Made by a program: the position numbers and the translations under genes | Notes under the pieces: model-generated | Seen by the model: the letters and a program-made list of their open reading frames with translations, nothing else | What the model was told of the DNA's origin: nothing | Database searches by the model: none | Shown here: positions 19,679 to 28,325 of the stretch, piece after piece | Layout: the number at the start of each line of letters is the position of its first letter | How positions within the stretch are numbered: the stretch's first letter is position 1 | DNA from: Rhodobacteraceae bacterium MED-G08 | GTDB lineage: Bacteria > Pseudomonadota > Alphaproteobacteria > Rhodobacterales > Rhodobacteraceae | NCBI GenBank assembly: GCA_002457055.1 | Contig: NTKT01000002.1 | Span: 150,856-214,855 of the forward strand | DNA: 64,000 nucleotides | Direction of reading: 5' to 3'

Positions 19679-20665
19679 ATGAAAGCCGTTTCATATAGTT
19701 CGTTCGGCTCTCCATCGTCAGTACTAAATGTATTAGACATTGAAAAACCTAAACCTAAAGCGAATGAAGTGCTGGTAAAACTATATTTTTCTGGCGTAAA
19801 TCCCTCCGATGCTAAAGCTAGGGCCGGCGGTCGCCCAGGAGTAAGTAATCCACCGTTCGATCGAATAATCCCACACTCTGATGGCTCAGGAATTATAGTT
19901 GAGGTAGGAAAAAATATAAGCTCAAAAAGACGTAACGAGAGAGTATGGATTTGGAATGGTGCCTGGAACCGGGCTTTCGGAACCGCCGCAGAATATATTT
20001 GCTTACCAGCTGATCAAGCAGTGAAAATGCCATCCTCAATGTCCTTTGAGCACGGAGCTTGCCTTGGAATACCAGGTCTTACAGCAGCTCAGCTTATCTG
20101 TATGCAATCTAATATTGAGGAAAAAACGATATTTATTTCAGGTGGTAATGGGGCGGTAGGACACCTAGCAATACAATTAGCGAAATACCGAGGCGCCCAA
20201 ATCATTGCTACTGCTCGAGCAGATAAAGTGAAGAAATTAAAAGACCTAGGTGCTGATTTTGTCTTGGACTACGCGGATCCTGGCCTTGATAAAAAAGTTC
20301 TTGAGTGTGCACCTAACGGAGTAGATTATGCTGTCGAAGTGGAATTCGGCGAAAATATAAATGTTATACCAAAAATTATGCGCGCAATGGGAACTGTATC
20401 TATCTACGGTTCTGGTAAAAATATGAACCCTCAATTTCCATTTGGAGAATACTTATTTAAGAGCTTAACGCTAAACATGATTTTAGTCTATCTTATGCCA
20501 ACGCCTCTTCGAAAAAGACTTATAAAGATAATCCACGATGCATATGTAAAACACGCCCTATTCCCTTCTATCGATAGCATCTATGAATTGGGTGACTGCG
20601 CAAAGGCTCATGAGCAAGTTATGAAACCAGGCAGAAATGGAACAGTCTTACTAAAAATTGACTGA
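19679..20665 (+). CDS. Zinc-independent MDR oxidoreductase (quinone reductase-like)
   Basis: Medium-chain dehydrogenase/reductase of the NADPH:quinone oxidoreductase type. The N-terminal GroES-like domain has the SGVNPSDAKARAG segment typical of zinc-free members. No structural zinc cysteines are present. The Rossmann domain has ISGGNGAVGHLAIQLAK. Length is 328 residues from ATG 19679. A TTG codon directly precedes it. It lies 14 bases after irr and may be co-transcribed with it and the next gene. The true substrate is unknown. Confidence 0.82.
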   Translation: MKAVSYSSFGSPSSVLNVLDIEKPKPKANEVLVKLYFSGVNPSDAKARAGGRPGVSNPPFDRIIPHSDGSGIIVEVGKNISSKRRNERVWIWNGAWNRAFGTAAEYICLPADQAVKMPSSMSFEHGACLGIPGLTAAQLICMQSNIEEKTIFISGGNGAVGHLAIQLAKYRGAQIIATARADKVKKLKDLGADFVLDYADPGLDKKVLECAPNGVDYAVEVEFGENINVIPKIMRAMGTVSIYGSGKNMNPQFPFGEYLFKSLTLNMILVYLMPTPLRKRLIKIIHDAYVKHALFPSIDSIYELGDCAKAHEQVMKPGRNGTVLLKID

Positions 20666-20690
20666 AAAATCTTTCGATAAAGGATTTGAA

Positions 20691-21374
20691 TTGCAATATA
20701 AATCAATTGTTTTTGATGCCTATGGAACACTTTTTGACATTACTGCTGCAGCTCGGAAATCTGCGTTAGTTTCCTCAAATTCCCTACTAAAGAGTTCTTG
20801 GGAAGGCCTCGCAGAAATTTGGAGAAAGAAGCAAATTGAATATACTTGGCTTCAAAATATTTTAAATTTTAAGACTGACTTTAGTGATATAACTTCAAAA
20901 GCTTTGGACTTTGCTCTAGAGGAGATGGCATTGGCTGAGGACCCAAAACTCCGAGAGACCTTATTAGACTTATACTGGACAAGTGAAGTGTATCCAGAGA
21001 CAGGTCAAATCTTAAACGAATTGAATGTGCTGAATGTTAAATTGGCAATCTTGTCGAATGGAACTCCAAGGATGCTACAATCAGCATGCGTATCAACTGG
21101 AATAAATAATTATTTCGATTTTATAGTCTCCGTAGATGAAGTCGGAATTTTCAAGCCCGATAAAAGAGTTTATGAATTGGTAAATTCAAAAATGGGCTAT
21201 CAAACAAGCGAAGTTCTATTTGTCTCCTCAAATGGCTGGGACATTGTAGGGGCGACTAAATACGGATTTTCTACCGCTTGGATCAATAGAGGTAAAAAGC
21301 CAGTTGAACGTTTGCCTTGGAAGCCAAATCATGAATTCTCCAACCTCACACAACTCATTGATATATTTGAATAG
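20691..21374 (+). CDS. HAD-superfamily haloacid dehalogenase, type II
   Basis: L-2-haloacid dehalogenase family. The nucleophile Asp is in VFDAYGTLFD, motif II is LSNGTPRML, motif III is IFKPDKRVYEL, and FVSSNGWDIVGATKYG completes the active site, as in type II dehalogenases. I start at TTG 20691 because AAAGGA lies 7 bases upstream. An earlier in-frame TTG at 20658 would overlap the preceding gene's stop. Length is about 228 residues. Whether it acts on a halogenated acid or another phosphate-free substrate cannot be told from sequence. Confidence 0.85.
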   Translation: MQYKSIVFDAYGTLFDITAAARKSALVSSNSLLKSSWEGLAEIWRKKQIEYTWLQNILNFKTDFSDITSKALDFALEEMALAEDPKLRETLLDLYWTSEVYPETGQILNELNVLNVKLAILSNGTPRMLQSACVSTGINNYFDFIVSVDEVGIFKPDKRVYELVNSKMGYQTSEVLFVSSNGWDIVGATKYGFSTAWINRGKKPVERLPWKPNHEFSNLTQLIDIFE

Positions 21375-21432
21375 CTTTGTAACATAATTAAAAGTGCGTA
21401 ACTCAAAAAATACTAAAATCTTAGGATAAAAA

Positions 21433-22401
21433 ATGAATTTTGAAATGATTTTAGCGGCAAACGCTCGTTTATCTGGCAAAAAAAGGGTTACCCCACTTTT
21501 AAATTCACCATTTATTGACGAGATAGTTGGTCGGCCAACGTATCTAAAAGCAGAATGCTTGCAACATTCCGGGAGCTTTAAATTTCGAGGCGCCTTTTCA
21601 GCGATATCAGCTTTGACAAGCGAAGAAAGAGATAAAGGGATTCTCGCTTACTCATCCGGAAATCACGCGCAGGGTATAGCAATGGCGGCAACAATGCACA
21701 ACATACCGTCTACTGTAATTATGCCTGAGGATGCACCAAAAATTAAGATTGATAATACCAGAAAACTTGGTGCAGAAGTTGTGCTCTACGATAGATATAA
21801 TGAGAGTCGTGAAGTAATAGGTGAAAACCTTCAAAGAAAATTTGGGTCAGTTTTAATTAAGCCTTATGATGATCCCGACGTGATTGCAGGACAAGGGACA
21901 ACAGGACTGGAAATAACCGAACAAGCCAAAGATCTTGGAATCGATGAGGCGGATCTGCTTGTATGTTGTGGCGGCGGCGGACTGACAAGCGGTATTGCTC
22001 TTGCCTGTGCGGAAAATGCCAAAAATTTTAAAGTGCACCCAGTTGAACCAGCTGGATTTGATGATGTAGTACGCTCGTTGATATCTGGGAAAAGAGAAAC
22101 AAATGACAATAACTCAAGCAGCTTGTGCGATGCGATTGTTACCCCTTCTCCAGGTATTCTTACATTTCCCATTTTAAAAGAATTTTGCTACCCTGGAATT
22201 GTAGTTACAGAAAGCGAAGTTCTTAGGGCAATGAGAATTGCTTTTGAAAGATTAAAAATAGTTATCGAGCCTGGCGGCGCGGTGTCCTTAGCAGCAGCAC
22301 TATACCATAGTGAAATGTTAGATAGCAAAACAATTGTAGTAGTTGCATCTGGAGGAAACGTGGATCCAGAAATCTTTTCTAGAGCTCTGTCTTTTCACTA
22401 A
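21433..22401 (+). CDS. Threonine/serine dehydratase-family PLP enzyme
   Basis: Fold-type II PLP enzyme of 322 residues. The Schiff-base Lys is in SGSFKFRGA, SSGNHAQGIA binds the substrate carboxylate, and CGGGGLTSG binds the PLP phosphate. It lacks the C-terminal regulatory ACT-like domain of IlvA. It therefore resembles catabolic threonine or serine dehydratases, serine racemases or threo-3-hydroxyaspartate ammonia-lyases. Choosing between them needs an alignment. AGGAT precedes ATG 21433. About 60 bases after the dehalogenase, same strand. Confidence 0.85.
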   Translation: MNFEMILAANARLSGKKRVTPLLNSPFIDEIVGRPTYLKAECLQHSGSFKFRGAFSAISALTSEERDKGILAYSSGNHAQGIAMAATMHNIPSTVIMPEDAPKIKIDNTRKLGAEVVLYDRYNESREVIGENLQRKFGSVLIKPYDDPDVIAGQGTTGLEITEQAKDLGIDEADLLVCCGGGGLTSGIALACAENAKNFKVHPVEPAGFDDVVRSLISGKRETNDNNSSSLCDAIVTPSPGILTFPILKEFCYPGIVVTESEVLRAMRIAFERLKIVIEPGGAVSLAAALYHSEMLDSKTIVVVASGGNVDPEIFSRALSFH

Positions 22402-22544
22402 AGTTGTGTATTAGGAAACCCTAAATTCTATTTTACCTAAAAAATGAATATAATATTCTAACCAACCTTTTAGGTAATATGGGCTACATTAAAATTATGT
22501 GTTTTAGAAGTCTTAGATATTATAAATATCTGCAACAAAATTAG

Positions 22545-22591
22545 TTGGTTTAGAGAATGGGGTTGACCCATGCCAATATTTGTTTAACCAA
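22545..22591. repeat. Nested inverted repeat in the intergenic region before the MFS gene
   Basis: The 297-base gap 22402-22698 holds no gene that I can support. Inside it an outer pair TTGGTT (22545-22550) and AACCAA (22586-22591) encloses an inner hairpin ATGGG-GTTGA-CCCAT (22557-22571). No T-run follows, so it is not an obvious terminator. It could be an operator or a leader structure for the transporter gene; that is inference. Confidence 0.4.
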
Positions 22592-22698
22592 CGTGTCTGA
22601 AATTATTTTGTTAATGGGCCCTTTTTGACGTGCGCTTAACGTAAAGCAACTTTGACGTAGTTTAAATTATAAATTGGTTATCAAGATCTTAATTAAAA

Positions 22699-23916
22699 AT
22701 GCCCAATAACTCAAAGCTTCCAATTTTTGTGATTTTTACAACTGTCGTTTTGGATTCAATGGGAATTGGAATTATCATTCCGGTTATGCCTGCTCTGTTT
22801 GCGGAGGTAACAGGTACTGAAAAAATTTCTGACATCGCGATATGGGGTGGACTGCTAGCATCTACATTTGCATTGATGCAATTTATTTTTGGACCCATTT
22901 TAGGCGCTTTATCCGACAGGTATGGTAGAAAACCAATACTGTTACTAGCGCTTTTCGTTATGGCGGCTTATTATCTTTTAATGGGCTTTGCACAAACCCT
23001 GTGGTTACTATTTCTTGGAAGACTGATAGGCGGAATCACTGCCGCAACCCATGCAACAGCCAATGCTTATATGGCAGATATATCTTCGCCGGAGGAAAAA
23101 GCAGCTCGGTTTGGAATGCTTGGCGCTGGATTTGGTCTAGGCTTTGTTCTTGGGCCTTTGATAGGCGGATTATTAGGAGAATGGGGTCCCAGAGCCCCAT
23201 TTTTCGCAGCAGCAATGCTAGCTGCTGCAAACGGTGTGCTATGTTATTTTGTACTTAAAGAAAGTTTAAAAACAAAGAACCGACGAGAATTCATGTGGTA
23301 TCGAGCAAACCCAATTGGTGCAATTTTAGACCTTCGAAAATTTGAAGGAATTTATTCATTACTTTTGGTATTTCTGCTATTCACTATAGGGACTTCGATC
23401 TATGCTGCAATCTGGCCTTTTTTTACAGTTGAAAGGTTCAGTTGGTCTCCTGGGATGATAGGAATTTCCCTAACCATTTACGGAGTATGCTTTGCAATAG
23501 TCCAAGGCGTTTTGGTGCGACCAGCAATAAAAATTTGGGGCGAGAAAAAAACAATTATAATAGGGTTTTGTTTCGAGTTCTCTGCCATGTTTACATTTGC
23601 ATTTCTAACTGACGGTAAAACCTTGATCATACTAATACCACTTGCGTCCCTCGGCGTTCTTGCTCAACCAGCAATACAAGCAATTCTGTCAAAGTCAGTT
23701 GGTGACGACCGACAAGGAGCCATACAAGGTGTGGCCTCTTCACTTAATGCCATTGCCATGGTCATAACGCCGATAACCATGACGTGGATTTTAGCCGTTT
23801 TTTCAGACAAAACAGCAAAATATTATTTCCCTGGTATGCCGTTTTTATTCTCTGCGCTTATGGTTCTATTGTGCTTGTTTATTATATCCAGACGCAAGCC
23901 AGCAAGCACTTTATAA
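22699..23916 (+). CDS. Major facilitator transporter, TetA/TCR-like
   Basis: A 405-residue inner-membrane protein with twelve predicted hydrophobic helices. MFS motif A is GALSDRYGRKP in the loop between helices 2 and 3, and the helix-1 segment VVLDSMGIGIIIPVMPAL is typical of the TetA/bicyclomycin drug:H+ antiporter group. The helix-4/5 segment GRLIGGITAATHATANAYMADI also fits. Substrate is not predictable, and the resemblance to tetracycline exporters should not be read as resistance. No strong Shine-Dalgarno precedes ATG 22699. Confidence 0.85.
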   Translation: MPNNSKLPIFVIFTTVVLDSMGIGIIIPVMPALFAEVTGTEKISDIAIWGGLLASTFALMQFIFGPILGALSDRYGRKPILLLALFVMAAYYLLMGFAQTLWLLFLGRLIGGITAATHATANAYMADISSPEEKAARFGMLGAGFGLGFVLGPLIGGLLGEWGPRAPFFAAAMLAAANGVLCYFVLKESLKTKNRREFMWYRANPIGAILDLRKFEGIYSLLLVFLLFTIGTSIYAAIWPFFTVERFSWSPGMIGISLTIYGVCFAIVQGVLVRPAIKIWGEKKTIIIGFCFEFSAMFTFAFLTDGKTLIILIPLASLGVLAQPAIQAILSKSVGDDRQGAIQGVASSLNAIAMVITPITMTWILAVFSDKTAKYYFPGMPFLFSALMVLLCLFIISRRKPASTL

Positions 23917-24002
23917 TTTCGAAAACTCATTGCATGTTTGCGTGTTTTGTATAGCCTTAGCTTGTAAAATAGCAATCATTTGCTTTTAAAACAGAGGTTG
24001 TA

Positions 24003-25088
24003 ATGCCCAAAATAAAAGCCGCCGTAGCACATGAATTTGGCAAACCATTGAAGGTTGAGGATGTTATACTACGTTCGCCCGTTAATAATGAGGTTGAGGT
24101 TACGCTAGGGGCAGTCGCTATTTGCCACTCTGATATCTCTTACATGGAGGGAGCATGGGGTGGTTTTTTACCAGCAGTTTATGGGCATGAAGCATCCGGT
24201 AAAATCAGCAACATCGGAGATAATATTGAAGGTCTAGCTATTGGGGATCGAGTTGTGGTTACGCTTATTCGATCCTGTGGAAATTGTATGAATTGTAAAC
24301 AAGGCCAACCAACAATATGCATGACCGAATACGATGGGACAAACGGCCCTCTTAAAACCTCAAATGGAGGCACATTAATGCAAGCTATGGCATGTGGAGC
24401 ATTTGCGGAAAAAGTAGTGGTTGATAAGTCGCAAATAGTCAAAGTAAGTAGTAAAATTTCATATGAGGCCGCTGCATTGATGGCATGCGGTGTGATTACA
24501 GGAATTGGAGCAGTTGTAAATGCTGCAAAAATAAAACCGGGGCAAGATGTGATTGTAATCGGTGCGGGTGGCGTTGGGCTCAATGCAATCCAAGGTGCAA
24601 GACTTGCGGGCGCTCGCAGAATAATAGCAGTAGATCTTTCTGAGGAAAAATTAAACATGGCAATAGAATTTGGAGCCACTGATGGCATCCTAGGCACCAA
24701 GGGTAGTCCATGGAAATTGGCAAAAGAAAAATTAGGCGGTGGCGCCGATGCTGTATTTGTTTCAGTGGGCGCGGTCGCTGTGTACGATACGGCCCCCCTA
24801 TATCTCGCGCAAGGCGGTCAGGTTGTTATGCTGGGAATGACAAAAACCAATGAACTAGCTACTTTTAAGCCTGTTAACTTAGCGGCAGCATCTCAAAAAC
24901 TGGTTGGGTCAAAAATGGGTGATACCGTCATAGAAAGGGATATTCCCTGGATTGCTGATTTATATCTACAAAATAGGTTAAAATTGGATGAACTAATTTC
25001 AAAAAAGTGGAAACTGGATCAAATAAATGAGGCAATTTTCGACACAAAATCTGGTTCAGCAAAGAGAAATCTGATTGTTTTTAATTAA
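24003..25088 (+). CDS. Zinc-dependent alcohol dehydrogenase
   Basis: MDR-family alcohol dehydrogenase of 361 residues. The catalytic zinc ligands are Cys in VAICHSD, His in GHEASG and Cys in MACGVITG. The structural zinc site is CGNCMNCKQGQPTIC. The NAD(P) loop is VIGAGGVGLNAIQGA, with Asp (AVDLSEEK) at the end of beta-2, which suggests NAD. It resembles the class III/aryl-alcohol branch. The stop overlaps the next gene's ATG (TAATG), so it is co-translated with the enolase-superfamily protein. They probably work on one pathway. Confidence 0.87.
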   Translation: MPKIKAAVAHEFGKPLKVEDVILRSPVNNEVEVTLGAVAICHSDISYMEGAWGGFLPAVYGHEASGKISNIGDNIEGLAIGDRVVVTLIRSCGNCMNCKQGQPTICMTEYDGTNGPLKTSNGGTLMQAMACGAFAEKVVVDKSQIVKVSSKISYEAAALMACGVITGIGAVVNAAKIKPGQDVIVIGAGGVGLNAIQGARLAGARRIIAVDLSEEKLNMAIEFGATDGILGTKGSPWKLAKEKLGGGADAVFVSVGAVAVYDTAPLYLAQGGQVVMLGMTKTNELATFKPVNLAAASQKLVGSKMGDTVIERDIPWIADLYLQNRLKLDELISKKWKLDQINEAIFDTKSGSAKRNLIVFN

Positions 25089-26335
25089 TGGTATATCAGA
25101 TGCGTATAACTAATCTGGATGTAATTGTAACAGCCCCCCCCGCTCCGGGATGGGGAGGAAGATACTGGATTTTGGTCAAATTAACGACAAATACGAATGT
25201 TGTTGGATGGGGAGAATGCTATGCATCATCCGTTGGTCCAAAAGCTATGACGGCAGTTATTGAAGACGTCTTTGAGAGATATTTTTTAAATCAATCACCA
25301 GAAAATATAGAATTGATGTTCAGACGAACTTTTTCATCTGGGTTTACTCAGAGGCCGGATCTTTCTGTCATGGGGGCATTTTCAGGATTAGAAATTGCGT
25401 GTTGGGATATTCTTGGAAAAGAACGCAACAGACCAGTTTGGGCCTTACTAGGCGGGAAAATGAACGAAAGTATTAGAGCTTATTCATACCTGTATCCGCT
25501 TGAAAATCATGATTTAAAGTCATTTTGGACTTCCCCAGAAGATGCAGCTGAAAGTGCCTATGATTTAGTATCGCGAGGGTATACAGCACTTAAATTTGAT
25601 CCAGCCGGCCCCTATACAATGCGTGGAGGTCATCAACCTGCCCTAAGAGATATAGAGCTTTGTGTTTCATTCATGGAGGAAATAAGAGCAGCAATAGGCA
25701 ATAGGGCGGATTTACTTTTGGGAACCCATGGACAGTTTACTACTTCTGGAGCCATAAGACTTGGCCAAGCCATCGAACGTTTCAACCCATTGTGGTTTGA
25801 AGAACCTATTCCACCCGATAATTTACTGGAGTTTCAAAAATTAGCCAAATCGTTGAAAGTACCAATTGCCGCAGGTGAGAGACTAACTACAAAATATGAG
25901 TTTGCCACTTTACTGAGAAGTGGGGGTATTTCAATTCTTCAACCTGCATTAGGTCGCGCTGGGGGTATTTGGGAAATGAAGAAGACCTCTGCAATAGCCG
26001 AAGTATTCAACGCTCAAATGGCTCCTCATCTTTATGCTGGACCAATTGAATGGGCGGCGAATATTCAATTAGCTGTATCTATTCCAAATATCTTGATTCT
26101 CGAAACTATTGAGACGAAGTTCCATGACGAACTTATTAAGAGTTCGATACAGGTAGACGACGGATATATAAAAGCACCACAAGCTCCGGGCCTCGGCATA
26201 GAGGTCAATGAGGGTCTTGCAAGGCAGAACCCGTTTGACGGAGATGGTCTGCACCTTATGATGCAGGATGAGCCATGCGATTATAAAAACGGAAACTTTT
26301 TTCTTGGCGGTGCTCCGCCAAAGTCGAGTAGTTAG
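25088..26335 (+). CDS. Mandelate racemase/muconate lactonizing-type enolase-superfamily protein
   Basis: A 415-residue protein with the N-terminal capping domain and a modified TIM barrel. Barrel landmarks are KFDPAGPY (about 169-176), GTHGQF (212-217), the metal-ligand region WFEEPIPPDN with Glu near 238, GE at 263-264, and MAPHLYAG with His314. This is the pattern of sugar-acid dehydratases such as galactonate or mannonate dehydratase. The position expected to hold the first metal-ligand Asp (Asp-x-His) reads Gly-Thr-His here. Start is ATG 25088; ATG 25100 (MRITNLDVIV) is also possible. Confidence 0.85.
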   Translation: MVYQMRITNLDVIVTAPPAPGWGGRYWILVKLTTNTNVVGWGECYASSVGPKAMTAVIEDVFERYFLNQSPENIELMFRRTFSSGFTQRPDLSVMGAFSGLEIACWDILGKERNRPVWALLGGKMNESIRAYSYLYPLENHDLKSFWTSPEDAAESAYDLVSRGYTALKFDPAGPYTMRGGHQPALRDIELCVSFMEEIRAAIGNRADLLLGTHGQFTTSGAIRLGQAIERFNPLWFEEPIPPDNLLEFQKLAKSLKVPIAAGERLTTKYEFATLLRSGGISILQPALGRAGGIWEMKKTSAIAEVFNAQMAPHLYAGPIEWAANIQLAVSIPNILILETIETKFHDELIKSSIQVDDGYIKAPQAPGLGIEVNEGLARQNPFDGDGLHLMMQDEPCDYKNGNFFLGGAPPKSSS

Positions 26336-26338
26336 CCT

Positions 26339-28213
26339 TTAAGAACGCTCCCACGGTATCGTATAATCTTGCAAAACCTCCTTAATTAAAGCATCAGGTG
26401 CTTCACCTTTTATTTGTGCAACAAGGCCTAATTTCTTATCATCTTTAACACCCGAAACTCTGGCTGTAGCATTTTTTTCGGACAGAGCTTGATCAAATAT
26501 TCTAGTGATGGCCATTTTCCTGAGATCAGGCTTAAATACCTTCCCAACTGCAGTTTTAGGCAATTCTTTAAGAATTTCTAGGTGTTTAGGTTTAGCGCCA
26601 GGTTCACCAATATTGTTAATAGCGTACTCCATTAACTCTTGATCAGAGACAGTCAACCCGGCCACAAGCTCTACATATACGCATGGCAATTCACCTGAAT
26701 GAGCATCTGGTTGACCTATCGCACCCGCGAAAGCAACCGCATCATGCCCAAGAAGTGTTTCTTCAATCACAGCAGGGTCGATATTGTGCCCTCCCCTAAT
26801 AATTAGGTCTTTGGCACGCCCGGTTATCCAAACAAACCCATCACCATCTTTTCTGCCTAAATCGCCCGTTCTTAAATACTTTTTCTTGTAGTATAGATCT
26901 TTGTTTTTATCATCCTCAGTATAGGTCTTTCCTGCAAAAACACCTGGGTTAGAAATAGATATTTCTCCAATTTCATCCACCGAACATTCTTTAAATTTAC
27001 CATCTTCTTGAGTGATGATTTTAACGTCCGTATATGGCAATGGGAGACCAACCGAACCAACTTTCTTTGAACCGATAGGTGGGTTTACAGAAACGAGACA
27101 AGTAACTTCAGTTAACCCGTACCCTTCAATTATTTCCACACCAGCAGCTCCCTCAAAACGTCTAAATAATTCCATTGGCATTGGAGCTGACCCGGAGAAA
27201 GCTTGTTTAATTGAAGAGATATCAGCATCTACAGGCCTTTGCATCAATTGTGAGACAGCTGTCGGTACTGTGATAATAAAAGTAATTTTCCACCGCTCGA
27301 TTAATTTCCAAAAGTTGTCAAAAACTCCATCTCCTCGGTAACCCTGCGGTGTCGGGAAAACAACATGGGCGCCAGAACTTATGGCCCCCATTATAATTAC
27401 GTGGCTAGCAAAAACATGAAACAAAGGTAACGGACAAATTATATTATCATCAGCTGAAAATATTAATTCCGCACCAAGCCATCCATTGTAAGCCAACCCT
27501 GAATATTTATGCTGTGCAACTTTAGGCATGCCTGTTGTTCCACCCGTATGAAATAAGGCGGCAACACGGTCTTCTTGAATATCCTCAAAATCAAGCGAGG
27601 TATTTTGCTGTTCTAACAATTCGTTAAAATTAATTACTTTCGCAGAATGCTGTGTATCATTTTTTGGCCTAATCAATGGAACAATCCAAGACTTTGGTGG
27701 TGTTAAATACCTTAACAAATCTACTTCTAGTACTGTGTGGACATTCGGCGCTAAAGCAACTGCCTGTGCAGTTTTTTGACAAACATCAGTTTTTGGAAAA
27801 GCCTTCAAGGTTACAACAACTTTTGCATCAGTTTCTCGCAAAATAGCTGCTATTTGTTCCGTGTCCAATAGTGGGTTGATCGGTGCAACTATACCCGAAA
27901 TTGCACCGCCCAAAAGAGAGAATAATGTTTCATTTGCATTAGGTAGAACATAAGCCACCACATCAGTCTCATTAATTCCCAAACTACGGAACATGTTCGC
28001 GGCTTGGGATGCCTTATCGAACAACTCTTTCCATGAAAACGTTTCCGCTTTATCTTTTGGACCCGAAAATATTTGATAGCTTACTGCATCATGATTTGGG
28101 TAGTTTTGCGCTGCTTTAGAAAGCATACCATACAATGTCTTTGGGACGTCGCGATCTTCCCATTTGGAAAGCTTTTCTATTTTTTTTATATCAGCTATCG
28201 ACGCGTAACTCAT
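26339..28213 (-). CDS. Acyl-CoA synthetase (AMP-forming)
   Basis: ANL-superfamily ligase of 624 residues that activates a carboxylic acid via acyl-AMP to a CoA thioester. The P-loop is LFHTGGTTGMPKVAQHK, followed by GYGLTEVT, the hinge region TGDLGRKDGDGFVWITGRAKDLI and the C-terminal catalytic Lys in KTAVGKVFKP. The sequence is longer than short-chain ligases and is probably for medium- or long-chain acids. No membrane segment is obvious. Convergent with the enolase-superfamily gene, with only 3 bases between stops. Confidence 0.9.
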   Translation of the reverse strand: MSYASIADIKKIEKLSKWEDRDVPKTLYGMLSKAAQNYPNHDAVSYQIFSGPKDKAETFSWKELFDKASQAANMFRSLGINETDVVAYVLPNANETLFSLLGGAISGIVAPINPLLDTEQIAAILRETDAKVVVTLKAFPKTDVCQKTAQAVALAPNVHTVLEVDLLRYLTPPKSWIVPLIRPKNDTQHSAKVINFNELLEQQNTSLDFEDIQEDRVAALFHTGGTTGMPKVAQHKYSGLAYNGWLGAELIFSADDNIICPLPLFHVFASHVIIMGAISSGAHVVFPTPQGYRGDGVFDNFWKLIERWKITFIITVPTAVSQLMQRPVDADISSIKQAFSGSAPMPMELFRRFEGAAGVEIIEGYGLTEVTCLVSVNPPIGSKKVGSVGLPLPYTDVKIITQEDGKFKECSVDEIGEISISNPGVFAGKTYTEDDKNKDLYYKKKYLRTGDLGRKDGDGFVWITGRAKDLIIRGGHNIDPAVIEETLLGHDAVAFAGAIGQPDAHSGELPCVYVELVAGLTVSDQELMEYAINNIGEPGAKPKHLEILKELPKTAVGKVFKPDLRKMAITRIFDQALSEKNATARVSGVKDDKKLGLVAQIKGEAPDALIKEVLQDYTIPWERS

Positions 28214-28325
28214 CTTTTCCCCTATCTATGGTATGTTGCCCAATATAAATACATCTTGGTTTGAAAAGAAAAGGCTTGCAAGAGTTAAGATAACGATCAA
28301 CGGGTAAAGATGTTGTATTATCGAA

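Noticed and set aside
22699..23916. Tetracycline-resistance gene
   Set aside because: Only general TetA/MFS motifs are visible; the specificity cannot be assigned and no tetR-like partner is adjacent.
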